Positions 6,695 to 15,350 of a stretch of 27,674 bases of DNA are shown in pieces. The stretch spans positions 1 through 27,674 of the forward strand of contig JBGVTE010000046.1 of NCBI GenBank assembly GCA_041862375.1. Direction: 5' to 3'. The position numbers were made by a program, and so were the translations under genes. The notes beneath the pieces are model-generated. The model did no database searches, was not told the DNA's origin, and worked only from the letters and a program-made list of their open reading frames with translations. The first letter of the stretch is position 1. Each line of letters starts with the position of its first letter. The DNA comes from WVZL01 sp041862375 (lineage in GTDB: Bacteria > Acidobacteriota > Aminicenantia > Aminicenantales > Aminicenantaceae).

Positions 6695-7579
6695 ATGATG
6701 AACAGAGCTATTAGAATTCTTTGTTGTCTCGTTATTGTTGGTCTTCTTTGGATGGGCTGTGGCCCGACTATAGAAATAGCCAAAGAGCCTGTATTTCTTA
6801 TAGTCCGGGGAGACGACATGGGTATGACCCATGCCTGTAATCTTGCTGTTGAAAAGAGTTTTAATCAGGGGATTTTAACCTGCGCCTCACTTATTGTTCC
6901 CTCTCCCTGGTTTGAAGAGGCGGCTCGAATGTGCCGTGAAAATTCTGGGTGGTGCATAGGCGTTCACCTCACATTGAATGGAGAATGGCGTGATTACAGG
7001 TGGAAACCCGTTACGCCTGTTACTGAAGTTCCGAGCCTGGTTGATGAAGATGGGTATTTTTACCCTACTACAGAGGCTTTTTTAGCCGCCCAGCCCCATC
7101 TTAAGGAAGTTGATAGAGAATTACGTGCCCAGGTCAAATTGGCTCTTAAACGTAAGATTGACGTCCAGTATATCGATACTCATATGGATACAGCTCGAGC
7201 TACTCCTGAACTGAGGGAAATAGTTATACAAATTTCGAGGGATTTCGGATTGCCGTTATCACGGGAATCTGGAGAAAATCCTTTGAGTATTTATGAAGTT
7301 CCACCAGAAGAGAAAGAAAAAGCCCTCGTCGAAGAGTTAAGGAATCTGAGTCCTGGTCTCTGGCTTCTGGTAGTCCATCCTGGGCTGGATACTCCAGAGG
7401 AAAGAGCTTTAAAGGACGCTAATCCTGAGGGCTTGCCCGATGTGGCTGCTAATAGGGCAGCTGTAACCAGAGCTATCACCAGCAGGAAAATCAAGAAAGT
7501 TATCGTAAAACGTGGCATCAAGCTCATTGATTACCGTAAATTACGGAATCAGACGCGCTCCTCGAAAGAGTCTGGATAA
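6695..7579 (+). CDS. ChbG/YdjC-family carbohydrate deacetylase, putative lipoprotein
   Basis: A 294-residue protein beginning with a hydrophobic signal and a possible lipobox LLWMGC (Cys22), so probably anchored in the periplasm. The catalytic domain shows the ChbG/HpnK pattern: VRGDDMGM with D40 and D41, the IGVHLTL strand, YIDTHMDT with H163, and VVHPG with H228; these Asp and His residues hold the metal. The family removes acetyl groups from chito-oligosaccharides or related glycans. E. coli ChbG is cytoplasmic, so an exported form is a variant worth noting. AAAGGA lies before the paired ATGs at 6695 and 6698; I take the first. NagA follows after 13 bases, which points to amino-sugar metabolism. 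The lipobox is imperfect (Trp at -3), so lipidation is uncertain. Confidence 0.85.
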   Translation: MMNRAIRILCCLVIVGLLWMGCGPTIEIAKEPVFLIVRGDDMGMTHACNLAVEKSFNQGILTCASLIVPSPWFEEAARMCRENSGWCIGVHLTLNGEWRDYRWKPVTPVTEVPSLVDEDGYFYPTTEAFLAAQPHLKEVDRELRAQVKLALKRKIDVQYIDTHMDTARATPELREIVIQISRDFGLPLSRESGENPLSIYEVPPEEKEKALVEELRNLSPGLWLLVVHPGLDTPEERALKDANPEGLPDVAANRAAVTRAITSRKIKKVIVKRGIKLIDYRKLRNQTRSSKESG

Positions 7580-7592
7580 AAGATTTCTAAAA

Positions 7593-8753
7593 ATGCCGAA
7601 AACAGCCTTTAAAGGAAATGTTATCCTTCCGGATAAAGTTTTATATGGTGGTGTGGTAGTAATCGAAGGAAAAAAAATAACGGGTGTCTATTCTCATAAA
7701 GATGAGCTTTTAGAGAAAGAAATAGACTTTCTTGACTATAACGATAAATTTATCAGTCCCGGCCTTATCGATTTACATTTTCATGGAGCAATGGGCAGAG
7801 ATACAATGGATTGTAATACAGAAAGTGTGGAACAGCTTGCCTTTCACCAAGCAAAATGCGGTGTTACAGGATTCCTGGCGACCACAACGTCTTCTTCTCT
7901 TGAATCAGTTATTGAAGCAATTGAAACCGTAAAAAAGACTTCCAAGCTTCAACTGCCATCAAAACTCCTGGGTGTTCATGTTGAAGGACCATTCCTGAAT
8001 AAACAGAAAAGAGGAGCACAAGACCTGGATTTTATCAGAGAAATGAATGATGAAGAGATCCATCTTTTAATAAGGACTTTAGGTAATTTAAAGGCAATCA
8101 TATCTATCGCTCCTGAAGTCGGTGATAACATCAGCTTTATTAAATCCTTGAAGGAGAAAAACATTGTTGTTTCTATAGGCCATTCAGATGCTACCTATCA
8201 ACAGGCCATGGCGAGTTTTGAAGAGGGAATTAGTCATGCCACTCACCTTTTCAACGCTATGAGAAAGTTTCACCCACGGGAGCCGGGAGTAGTGGGGGCT
8301 GTATTTGATTCTCCAGGAGTCACAGCAGAAATTATTGCCGATGGAGTGCACCTCCATCCTTCTACGATAAGACTTGCTGTGTCGAGAAAAGGTATAGATA
8401 AAATTTGCCTGATAACAGACTCGATAAATGCAGCAGGATTGGGAGATGGAATTTATCCCCTGGGTAATCTTGAGATGGAAGTGAAGGGGACTGAAGCCCG
8501 TTTAAGAGAAAGCGGCGTTTTAGCTGGGAGTGTTTTAACCCTTAACAGAGCTGTAAGGAATGTCATCGAATGGACTGGAGTTGAGGTGAATCAAGGAATA
8601 AACATGGCTTCCCTGAATGCTTCGCGCGTTCTGAGTATGGAAAGAGAAATTGGAAGCATTCGGAAGGGAAAATATGCTGACTTAGCTATCTTTGATAAGA
8701 AATTTAATCTTGTTGAGACTGTTGTAGAGGGTAACTCCGTTTTAAAAGCATAG
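7593..8753 (+). CDS. nagA: N-acetylglucosamine-6-phosphate deacetylase
   Basis: An amidohydrolase-fold enzyme of 386 residues, the usual length for NagA, which converts GlcNAc-6-phosphate to GlcN-6-phosphate in the cytoplasm. Visible signatures are GLIDLHFHG (H62, H64), GVHVEGPFLN (E131, metal ligand), IGHSDATY (H197), ATHLFNAM (H218) and LITDSINAAG (D276, catalytic). I start at the ATG at 7593; the longer upstream frame (ATG at 7512) overlaps the end of the deacetylase gene and adds 27 unconserved residues. The ribosome site is weak, and the gene is probably coupled to the upstream ChbG-like gene, 13 bases away. Together they suggest salvage of acetylated amino sugars. No nagB or glucosamine kinase is in the window. 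Confidence 0.93.
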   Translation: MPKTAFKGNVILPDKVLYGGVVVIEGKKITGVYSHKDELLEKEIDFLDYNDKFISPGLIDLHFHGAMGRDTMDCNTESVEQLAFHQAKCGVTGFLATTTSSSLESVIEAIETVKKTSKLQLPSKLLGVHVEGPFLNKQKRGAQDLDFIREMNDEEIHLLIRTLGNLKAIISIAPEVGDNISFIKSLKEKNIVVSIGHSDATYQQAMASFEEGISHATHLFNAMRKFHPREPGVVGAVFDSPGVTAEIIADGVHLHPSTIRLAVSRKGIDKICLITDSINAAGLGDGIYPLGNLEMEVKGTEARLRESGVLAGSVLTLNRAVRNVIEWTGVEVNQGINMASLNASRVLSMEREIGSIRKGKYADLAIFDKKFNLVETVVEGNSVLKA

Positions 8754-8849
8754 GATTTTCATCAGATGCATTAATCCGTTTGAGAAAGTGAATTCTCTTA
8801 AAATTTTACAGGTATGTTTAGAGCCTGAATCAAATATCAGGAGGTAGCA

Positions 8850-11660
8850 ATGGATTTCATTTCAATGAAAAGGAGAACAACTCATCGTCTTTTTCTGCAG
8901 ATAATAGCATCCGTCATTTTGCTGTTCTTTTTCCTTTGCAGTCAAAACAGCTTGTTGGCTTCAGACACAGCAGTATCCGTGGGCAATGGCAAAGACGATA
9001 TAAAAAAGCAAATCAAGAGTATCCACCTGGAGCTTTTGATGGAAAAGGGAATATGTGACGATCAGGGGAAGGAGATTGATGGCCGCTTGACAAAACTGCT
9101 TGACGAGGCAAGAAAGAGCGGGCTTGAATCAGAAAGTAAAATTATAAGTTACATTCTCGATAAATTAAATTATTCAAAGACAAACCTTGGAAATTTCCCT
9201 GATTGTGCTTTTGACCGGCCCATTGGATTCAAGCTGACTGATTTTGGTAGTTCCAAGCAGCCTTGGAATATAGATGCCAAGGCAGAAGGAAGCGCCTGTC
9301 CAGTCGGAGGGATTGGAGCTGGGGCATATGAGCGAACGATAAGCGGTAATTTTAGATACTGGTTTTTGAAACTGGGCTGGATGGTAGATGATACCGTTTG
9401 GGCCAATCAATTCCATGTTTATATGAAAAAGGGGAATAATATCTTTGTCCAGACCCTCTCTACCGATGAACCGCCCTCTCCAAATAAGCTCAAGAGCTGG
9501 GAATGGAATTATCCGGAAGGGAAGGGAAACTACTATGCACTCTTCCCTAAGTCTGGGTTTTCTTATGAAAAAAATGAAAAGATGCCTGCCGAGCTGGCTG
9601 TGACTCAATTTTCCCCTGTCCTTCCTAATAATTACCGGGAAACAAGTTATCCTGTTGCAATCTTCAAATGGATTGCTGAGAATCCAGGGAAAGAGCCTGT
9701 TGAGGTCAGCATAATGTTGAGCTGGCAAAACATGATTGGGTGGGAAGTATATGCCAAGGACATTGAATCTCATCCTTCAGATTTCACCTGGGATCGAAAT
9801 AGCTCAGGAAATTATAATCAATTTATTCACAAGGGGAATAAAAAGGGGATTGTTTTTAAAAAGAAGGATATGAATATAAAGACTGGGAATGCCATGTTAG
9901 GCACTATGTGCATTGCTGCAGAAGAAGTTCCTGAGAAAATCAAAATATATTATTTTACAGATTTTTGTCCTCTGGGAAGCGGAGCGCAAGTCTGGAAGAC
10001 TTTCTCCAATGACGGAACACTCGAGAATTCAGAGAATTCAAGAATAGCCGGTGATAAGGAAGCTTTAGCCGGAGCTATTGCCATAAAATTTACTCTAGAT
10101 CCAAGAGAACACCTAGAATTTCCTGTAGTTGTGGCCTGGGATTTTCCGTTTTACGAGTTTGAAAAGGGTGTAAAATACAGGAAAAAATACACAGAATTTT
10201 TCGGTGCCAACGGAGATAATGCTTTCGAAATAGCTTCGGAAGCTCTTGATAAATACCAGGAATGGGAACAAGCTATAGATGATTGGCAGAAAGATATTGT
10301 TCTGAACTCTCGACTGCCTGATTGGTTTAAGCAAGCTCTTTTCAATGAGCTTTACATTTTAATAGAAACAAGCGTCTGGGATGCCTTTACCAATCTTCAA
10401 ACTTATTTAGAAAGTGTGGATTACCTGATGTATGGCACCTTTGATGTAGATGCTTATTCTTCCTGGCATTTATTGAAACTGTGGCCTGAACTGGAGCTGG
10501 GTAATATGAGGTTCTTTGCCAAGACGATTGATTGGGAAGACCCCACATACAAAGCTTATTCTTATCCAGTGGTTATGCCAAATGAAGTTCCTGAAAACAA
10601 GATGTTTTATTACTGGAATACAAACAAAGTCTATGGAATGATCCCTCATGATCTTGGTTCCCCTCGAAGCCGGCCCTGGGTCATAATAAACGCCTTTGAT
10701 TGGCAGAACGCTAATGCCTGGAAAGATTTGAATCCAAAATTTCCACTGCGTGCCTACCGGGATTTTCTTTACACCGGTTCCAATAATTATGAATTTCTGA
10801 AAACGGCATTCAAGACTTCTGTGATTGCCCTTGATACTCTTGAGAAGAGATTTGCCGATCCTGTGAGCCATATTCCTCTGAACGAAGGAATACCGGATCA
10901 GACCTATGATACGTGGAAGATGAAAGGAGAAAGTGCTTTTGTGAGCATGCTTTGGCTGGCTGCTTTAAAGTCGACATCCCAAATGGGGCACATTTTAATG
11001 GAAAAGGGAATTTCTGGAATAGATGGAATATCTATTGATAAGATTATCACAAAATACAAGTCCTGGTTTAATTCCGGCAGGAATGCCTTACAAAGACTGT
11101 GGAATGAGGAAGGAGGATACTTTAATATCGATGCCCACACCGATGATATCATGACAGACCAGCTTTTCGGCCTGTGGTATACAAAAATTTTGGGATTGGA
11201 AGAGAATGAGGGCGACCTGATTATTCCACTTGGACAGGCAGAAAAAGCTTTAAAAACCATTTATAAAAAAAATGTCCTGGGTTTTGGCAGCGGATTAATG
11301 GGAGCAGTGAACGGCCGAAATTCGCAAGGAAAACAGCTCTTCAGCCAGCAGGGGGATGAGGTCTGGACAGGAACAACTTTTGCTTTTGCTTCCAATTGTA
11401 TTCTTCACGGGCTTGTTAAAGAAGGGATGCATGCGGCTTATGGCGTATATTATGTGGTTTACAGTCCCTATGGACAGGGTTACTTTTTCAAAACACCCGA
11501 GGCTTATTGTAATCCAGAAGAATCAATATGGAATAAACCCGATACTAAATATGGCGACATGCTATTTCGCGCCATGAAATACATGCGTCCCGGAGCCATC
11601 TGGGCTGTTTTGGAGTCCTTGATTAAAAAGAGAGAGTCTGATTTAGGAAAGCAACCTTAA
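8850..11660 (+). CDS. Exported GH116 (GBA2-like) glycoside hydrolase
   Basis: A 936-residue protein with a signal peptide (basic start, then LQIIASVILLFFFLCSQ) and the full glucosylceramidase-like architecture of family GH116. The N-terminal beta domain starts near GGIGAGAYERTISGNFRYW. The catalytic (alpha/alpha)6 domain shows YLESVDYLMYGTFDVDAYSS, IPHDLGSP, IPDQTYDTWKM and MTDQLFGLWY, closing with MRPGAIWA, all alignable to human GBA2 from memory. By that comparison the nucleophile is E521 and the acid/base D687; both are present. Family members cleave beta-glucosides, beta-xylosides or N-acetylglucosaminides, and the exact substrate cannot be read here. GGAGG precedes the ATG. It stands 96 bases after nagA and may have its own promoter. 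Export fits a role in the periplasm or outside the cell. Confidence 0.9.
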   Translation: MDFISMKRRTTHRLFLQIIASVILLFFFLCSQNSLLASDTAVSVGNGKDDIKKQIKSIHLELLMEKGICDDQGKEIDGRLTKLLDEARKSGLESESKIISYILDKLNYSKTNLGNFPDCAFDRPIGFKLTDFGSSKQPWNIDAKAEGSACPVGGIGAGAYERTISGNFRYWFLKLGWMVDDTVWANQFHVYMKKGNNIFVQTLSTDEPPSPNKLKSWEWNYPEGKGNYYALFPKSGFSYEKNEKMPAELAVTQFSPVLPNNYRETSYPVAIFKWIAENPGKEPVEVSIMLSWQNMIGWEVYAKDIESHPSDFTWDRNSSGNYNQFIHKGNKKGIVFKKKDMNIKTGNAMLGTMCIAAEEVPEKIKIYYFTDFCPLGSGAQVWKTFSNDGTLENSENSRIAGDKEALAGAIAIKFTLDPREHLEFPVVVAWDFPFYEFEKGVKYRKKYTEFFGANGDNAFEIASEALDKYQEWEQAIDDWQKDIVLNSRLPDWFKQALFNELYILIETSVWDAFTNLQTYLESVDYLMYGTFDVDAYSSWHLLKLWPELELGNMRFFAKTIDWEDPTYKAYSYPVVMPNEVPENKMFYYWNTNKVYGMIPHDLGSPRSRPWVIINAFDWQNANAWKDLNPKFPLRAYRDFLYTGSNNYEFLKTAFKTSVIALDTLEKRFADPVSHIPLNEGIPDQTYDTWKMKGESAFVSMLWLAALKSTSQMGHILMEKGISGIDGISIDKIITKYKSWFNSGRNALQRLWNEEGGYFNIDAHTDDIMTDQLFGLWYTKILGLEENEGDLIIPLGQAEKALKTIYKKNVLGFGSGLMGAVNGRNSQGKQLFSQQGDEVWTGTTFAFASNCILHGLVKEGMHAAYGVYYVVYSPYGQGYFFKTPEAYCNPEESIWNKPDTKYGDMLFRAMKYMRPGAIWAVLESLIKKRESDLGKQP

Positions 11661-11736
11661 TTAGAGAAAAAGCAAGAGAGCAGAGCTTTTAGTTACAGAA
11701 TTAGCATGATATGTTATTATAGAATAAGATAAGGAT

Positions 11737-11774
11737 CACGCGTCTTTGCGAGGGACATAGCGACGAAGCAATCT
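11737..11774 (+). repeat. Interspersed repeat, copy 2 (GAAGCAATCT type)
   Basis: Contains CGTCTTTGCGAGGGACATAG followed by CGACGAAGCAATCT, a longer variant of copy 1 at 591-629. It ends only eight bases before the ATG of the sulfatase-like gene and so occupies the place of the Shine-Dalgarno site; the gene has no recognisable ribosome site of its own. Confidence 0.6.
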
Positions 11775-11782
11775 AACAAAAA

Positions 11783-14143
11783 ATGAAAAAATCGAAAATA
11801 TTACTCTTGGGCGGAATCGTTATATGTTTGATTATTATTGTTGCTGGTTTCTATTTCTTATTCTTGAAAGAAGAAGAAACAGCCCAGAGATTCCAGCACC
11901 TATTGGCTTCTCAGAAAATAGAGAAATCCAATATTGTTCTCATCACATTGGATACGACTAGAGCGGATCATTTACCATGCTATGGCTACTCTGGTGTGAA
12001 GACACCTCATCTGGATTCCCTAGCCAGACAAGGCATTGTGTTCGAACAGTGCACAGCCTCTTCTCCTCTAACTTTGCCATCTCATGTCTCGATGATGACG
12101 GGCATGTACGCCACTTACCATAGTGTCAGGATCAACGGGAATACCGCTCTGAGTGATGAACAGACGACAATTGCCGAGGTGCTTTCAGGACAGGGCTATC
12201 AGTGCGGGGCCTTTATCGCTGCCTTTGTCCTTGACGGGCGATGGGGCCTTAAACAAGGATTCCAGCACTATGATGATAAGTTCGACCTTAGAAAATACAA
12301 GCATATTGATTTAGGCGCAATACAAAGGCCCGGGAATCAAGTCATGGATGCCGCTTTAGCTTGGCTGGAAGAGCAAAAAGGGAAACCCTTCTTCGCCTGG
12401 ATCCATCTTTACGATCCGCATTCCCCTTATGAGCCACCGGAACCTTATTATTCTGAATATAGCCATCAAGGCCTAAGCGGCCTTTATGACGGCGAGATTG
12501 CCTTCATGGATGAACAGATCGGACGGTGTGTGTCCTGGCTGGAGAAGAATGGCCTGAGCAAAAACACCATGATTATCCTCATCGGCGATCACGGAGAAGG
12601 GCTGGGCAGCCATGGCGAGGGCACGCATGGATATTTTATCTATGAATATGCGGTCCATGTTCCTTTGCTTATTATTACGCCGTTTCCGGAACTTCAGGGA
12701 CAACGTGCTACCTCCCAGGTCCGGATCGTCGACATTTTCCCGACGATCATGGAAATAGCCGCAGTCACTCCTCCTGCCGAAACGCACGGCCGCTCCCTGC
12801 TTCCGCTGATGTTCCGACCGCAGAAGGAAGAGGATGGATTCGCCTACGCGGAATCCATGTCTCCCAATATTCAATTCGGCTGGTCCTCTCTCCACTCCCT
12901 ACGAACGACGCAATACAAATATATCGATACTCCGAAAGCGGAGCTCTATGACCTTACTCGGGACCCCGACGAGCAAACAAACCTCTTGCGGCAATATCCA
13001 GATATTGCCCGGGAAATGAAAGATACGTTGAACCGTCTCATGGAGGAAACAAGCCGGGGTGCGCCGACCCCTCAGGCAGCCAATCTGGACAAAGAAACAA
13101 TAGAAAAGCTATCCGCGTTGGGTTATATCGGAGCTCCCGTCGCGACCAAGAAAGCGTCCGGCGAAGCGGGACCTCTGGCCGACCCCAAGGACAAGTTTCA
13201 GGTTTTCCAGGCCGTCACAGCGGCCGGTGGAATGGTTTTGGAACAAAAGTATTCTGAGGCCGTCGTAAAGCTTGAGTCTGCACTCCAAGAAGAGCCGATG
13301 ATCCCCCAAGCGCTGCTCGTCCTGTCGACATGTTATGTGGAACTGGGGAGGACGGAGGAAGCGAAAGCCAAGCTTGATCTCCTCTTGAAAGAGGATCCTG
13401 AGAACATTTCCGCCCTGATCAGCATGGCCAACATTCTGCTTGAGGAAAGTAAGGACGAGGACGTTATCGCCCTCTGCAAGCAAGCGCTCTCCGTGGACGA
13501 GCGGAGCACCCAGGCTCATATGCTAATCGGCGAGATCTATTTAGGACAGCTGAAATATAGCGAAGCTCTCCCTTATCTCGAAAAGGCGGTTGAGATCCAA
13601 CCGAAAGTAATCCGGAGCCGCCTTACCCTGGGAGCTTGCCTGTTGGGTTTCAAGCAATACGACAGGGCGGAAGTGGAGTTCAAACAAGTCGTCCAGGAAG
13701 CCCCGAAATGCCCCTTGGCCTATTTTAACCTGGGGCTCCTATATGAGGAGACAGGGAGGCTCGAAGAGGCCCGGGCAGCTTACACCAAGGAGGTCGCCAA
13801 TTATCCGGGTGAGTTCAAGGCCCGATTCAATCTCGGGAAGCTTCTTTTCAAGCTCGGAGACAGACCAGGCTCTCTGGCCCAAATGCGGGAGGTCGTTAAG
13901 ATCACTCCCAAGTTGGCTGAGGGCCATCTCCTGCTCGCTCGCGGCCTGCTCTATGAGAACGTTCCGCTCGACGAGGTCCAGGCAGAAGTCGAGAAAGGTC
14001 TCTCCCTGGCTGAAACGGACGAGCTCAAGGCCCTCGGCTATTTTCTCCTAGCCGATATCTATAACCGCCGTCAGAAGCCGGAAAAAGTGAATGAGGCCTT
14101 GAAAAAAGCCAACGCCTTCAAATCCAATAGGAGTGTCCGATGA
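11783..14143 (+). CDS. Sulfatase-like (alkaline phosphatase superfamily) protein with TPR domain
   Basis: A 786-residue protein with one N-terminal membrane segment (LLLGGIVICLIIIVAGFYFL), so probably anchored with the rest in the periplasm. Residues ~45-420 form a sulfatase fold: NIVLITLDTTRADHLPCYGY (metal site near D57), a TLPSH motif at 97-101, and GDHGEGLGSHGE as the second metal site. At the active-site motif C/S-x-P-S-R it has T97-L-P-S-H101, so neither the formylglycine precursor nor the Arg is present. A Thr nucleophile would suit a phospho-transferase or phosphodiesterase better than a classical sulfatase. From ~450 to the end run TPR units. The ATG overlaps none of its neighbours upstream, but its stop overlaps the next start (ATGA). 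Base composition becomes GC-rich within this gene. Confidence 0.85.
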   Translation: MKKSKILLLGGIVICLIIIVAGFYFLFLKEEETAQRFQHLLASQKIEKSNIVLITLDTTRADHLPCYGYSGVKTPHLDSLARQGIVFEQCTASSPLTLPSHVSMMTGMYATYHSVRINGNTALSDEQTTIAEVLSGQGYQCGAFIAAFVLDGRWGLKQGFQHYDDKFDLRKYKHIDLGAIQRPGNQVMDAALAWLEEQKGKPFFAWIHLYDPHSPYEPPEPYYSEYSHQGLSGLYDGEIAFMDEQIGRCVSWLEKNGLSKNTMIILIGDHGEGLGSHGEGTHGYFIYEYAVHVPLLIITPFPELQGQRATSQVRIVDIFPTIMEIAAVTPPAETHGRSLLPLMFRPQKEEDGFAYAESMSPNIQFGWSSLHSLRTTQYKYIDTPKAELYDLTRDPDEQTNLLRQYPDIAREMKDTLNRLMEETSRGAPTPQAANLDKETIEKLSALGYIGAPVATKKASGEAGPLADPKDKFQVFQAVTAAGGMVLEQKYSEAVVKLESALQEEPMIPQALLVLSTCYVELGRTEEAKAKLDLLLKEDPENISALISMANILLEESKDEDVIALCKQALSVDERSTQAHMLIGEIYLGQLKYSEALPYLEKAVEIQPKVIRSRLTLGACLLGFKQYDRAEVEFKQVVQEAPKCPLAYFNLGLLYEETGRLEEARAAYTKEVANYPGEFKARFNLGKLLFKLGDRPGSLAQMREVVKITPKLAEGHLLLARGLLYENVPLDEVQAEVEKGLSLAETDELKALGYFLLADIYNRRQKPEKVNEALKKANAFKSNRSVR

Positions 14144-15099
14144 GATATCGCATTCACCGCTGCGTCTTGGTTCTGATAGCCCTTTTTTTTCTGGCCCAGT
14201 TCCATCCTGTGCACAGTCAATACCGTGAGTACTATTTTTATGGGAAGGTCCTCGATCCGCAAAAAGAACCCCTGGCCGATGTCGAGATCTTGCTCCAGGA
14301 TGTTGAAACGAGCCGAAGCTACAGCGTCAAGACCAACAAAAGGGGAGAGTTCAAGCTGGCCGGTCTTCCCCACGGCATCTACAAGGTCACCTTCAAGAAA
14401 GAAGGTTATGCCCTGAAAGAAGACGAATGGAAGTTCACGACACGCCAGGATACCATGCAGAAGGTCGAGATCCCCCCGGTCACCCTCGTTTCCGAAACGC
14501 AACTCCAGGAAGCGATGCGGTTGAAAGAGATGGAGGGCGTAGTCAAGGAGGCGACAGAAAAGATCAGGCAGAGGGATTACGACGGGGCCATCACCATGCT
14601 CAAGGATGTGCTGGCCAAGGATCCCAAGGATCCCAACGCCCTTTATCTAATTGGATTGAGCTACTCCAAGAAGCAGATGTATACGGAGGCCATCGAGGCG
14701 TTAACCCAGGTCGTCCAGTTGGCCCCGAATTTCCCCCCGGCCCAGTTCGAACTGGCGATCTGCTATCAGAACTTGGGAGATCAGGATAGGGCGCTCGAGC
14801 ACTACATGAAAACGCTCGAACTAGACTCGAATAATCCCGATGCCGCCTATAACGCGGGATTGGTCTTCTTCGGGCAGAACCGGATGGACGAAGCCCTGGC
14901 CCTTTTCGAAAAAGCGGTGAGCCTAAGGCCGGATGACCCGGCTTATCTCGAGATGGCCGGCCGATGCGAGATTCACCAGGGCGACCTAGTGAAGGCGATC
15001 GGATACCTGGAGAAAGCCAAGACTGGATATTCAGACACGGAAAAGGTCAAATTTCTAGAAGAATTAATCGCAAAATTGAAGGAAAAGATAAAAAAATGA
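14140..15099 (+). CDS. Exported CarboxypepD_reg-like/TPR protein
   Basis: A 319-residue protein with a signal peptide (HRCVLVLIALFFLAQFHPVHS). Residues ~32-110 form a carboxypeptidase-regulatory-like beta sandwich (GKVLDPQKEPLADVEILL, then GEFKLAGLPHGIYKVTF), followed from ~135 to 310 by four or five TPR units (NALYLIGLSYSKKQMYTEAI, DAAYNAGLVFFGQNRMDEAL). Both modules bind proteins or peptides; no enzyme motif is seen. The ATG overlaps the stop of the sulfatase-like gene, so the two are translationally coupled. The next gene encodes a TonB receptor that also begins with a carboxypeptidase-regulatory domain, which suggests a shared periplasmic or outer-membrane complex. The exact role is unknown. 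Confidence 0.85.
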   Translation: MRYRIHRCVLVLIALFFLAQFHPVHSQYREYYFYGKVLDPQKEPLADVEILLQDVETSRSYSVKTNKRGEFKLAGLPHGIYKVTFKKEGYALKEDEWKFTTRQDTMQKVEIPPVTLVSETQLQEAMRLKEMEGVVKEATEKIRQRDYDGAITMLKDVLAKDPKDPNALYLIGLSYSKKQMYTEAIEALTQVVQLAPNFPPAQFELAICYQNLGDQDRALEHYMKTLELDSNNPDAAYNAGLVFFGQNRMDEALALFEKAVSLRPDDPAYLEMAGRCEIHQGDLVKAIGYLEKAKTGYSDTEKVKFLEELIAKLKEKIKK

Positions 15100-15137
15100 G
15101 CTGGCCGGCCAATTTTGGAATGGGCAGGGAATAAGGC

Positions 15138-15164
15138 TTGACAAGTTGAATTAGATATTATAGT
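15138..15164 (+). promoter_or_regulatory. Putative sigma70-type promoter of the TonB receptor gene
   Basis: TTGACA (15138-15143) is followed by TATAGT (15159-15164) with 15 bases between them. The -35 box is perfect and the -10 has five of six consensus bases, but the spacing is shorter than the usual 17. It would give a leader of about 180 bases before the receptor start. Confidence 0.4.
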
Positions 15165-15285
15165 AGTCAATTGTCGATTCTATAGAAGTGGGTAGGTTTC
15201 ATCAAAAAAGGCGGATATACATACAAAAAAAAATCTTTGAGGAGGTCAAATAATTATAGACACTAAAAAAAAGTCATTGGGTTGT

Positions 15286-15308
15286 TTCTGCCGGAATGTC
15301 CGGCAGAA
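15286..15308 (+). promoter_or_regulatory. Perfect hairpin in the TonB receptor leader
   Basis: TTCTGCCGGA, a three-base ATG loop, and TCCGGCAGAA form an uninterrupted ten-base-pair stem about 40 bases before the receptor ATG. No T-run follows, so it is not a simple terminator. It could be an RNA stability or regulatory element, or a DNA operator for a dimeric regulator. Confidence 0.45.
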
Positions 15309-15350
15309 GCAGGGTTTAAGGCAAAATCATACAAAGGAGGAAGGATTCAA

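Noticed and set aside
9174..9773. Minus-strand frame of 199 codons inside the GH116 gene
   Set aside because: The plus strand encodes a conserved part of the GH116 N-terminal domain here; the antisense product shows no recognisable family pattern.
14427..14789. Plus-strand frame of 120 codons in another phase of the CarboxypepD_reg/TPR gene
   Set aside because: It overlaps TPR units that are well formed in the main frame, and its composition (Gly, Arg, Pro rich) is that of a shadow frame.
15282..15350. Upstream extension of the TonB receptor frame
   Set aside because: The extension precedes a strong ribosome site and a normal signal peptide that start at 15351, and it overlaps the leader hairpin.
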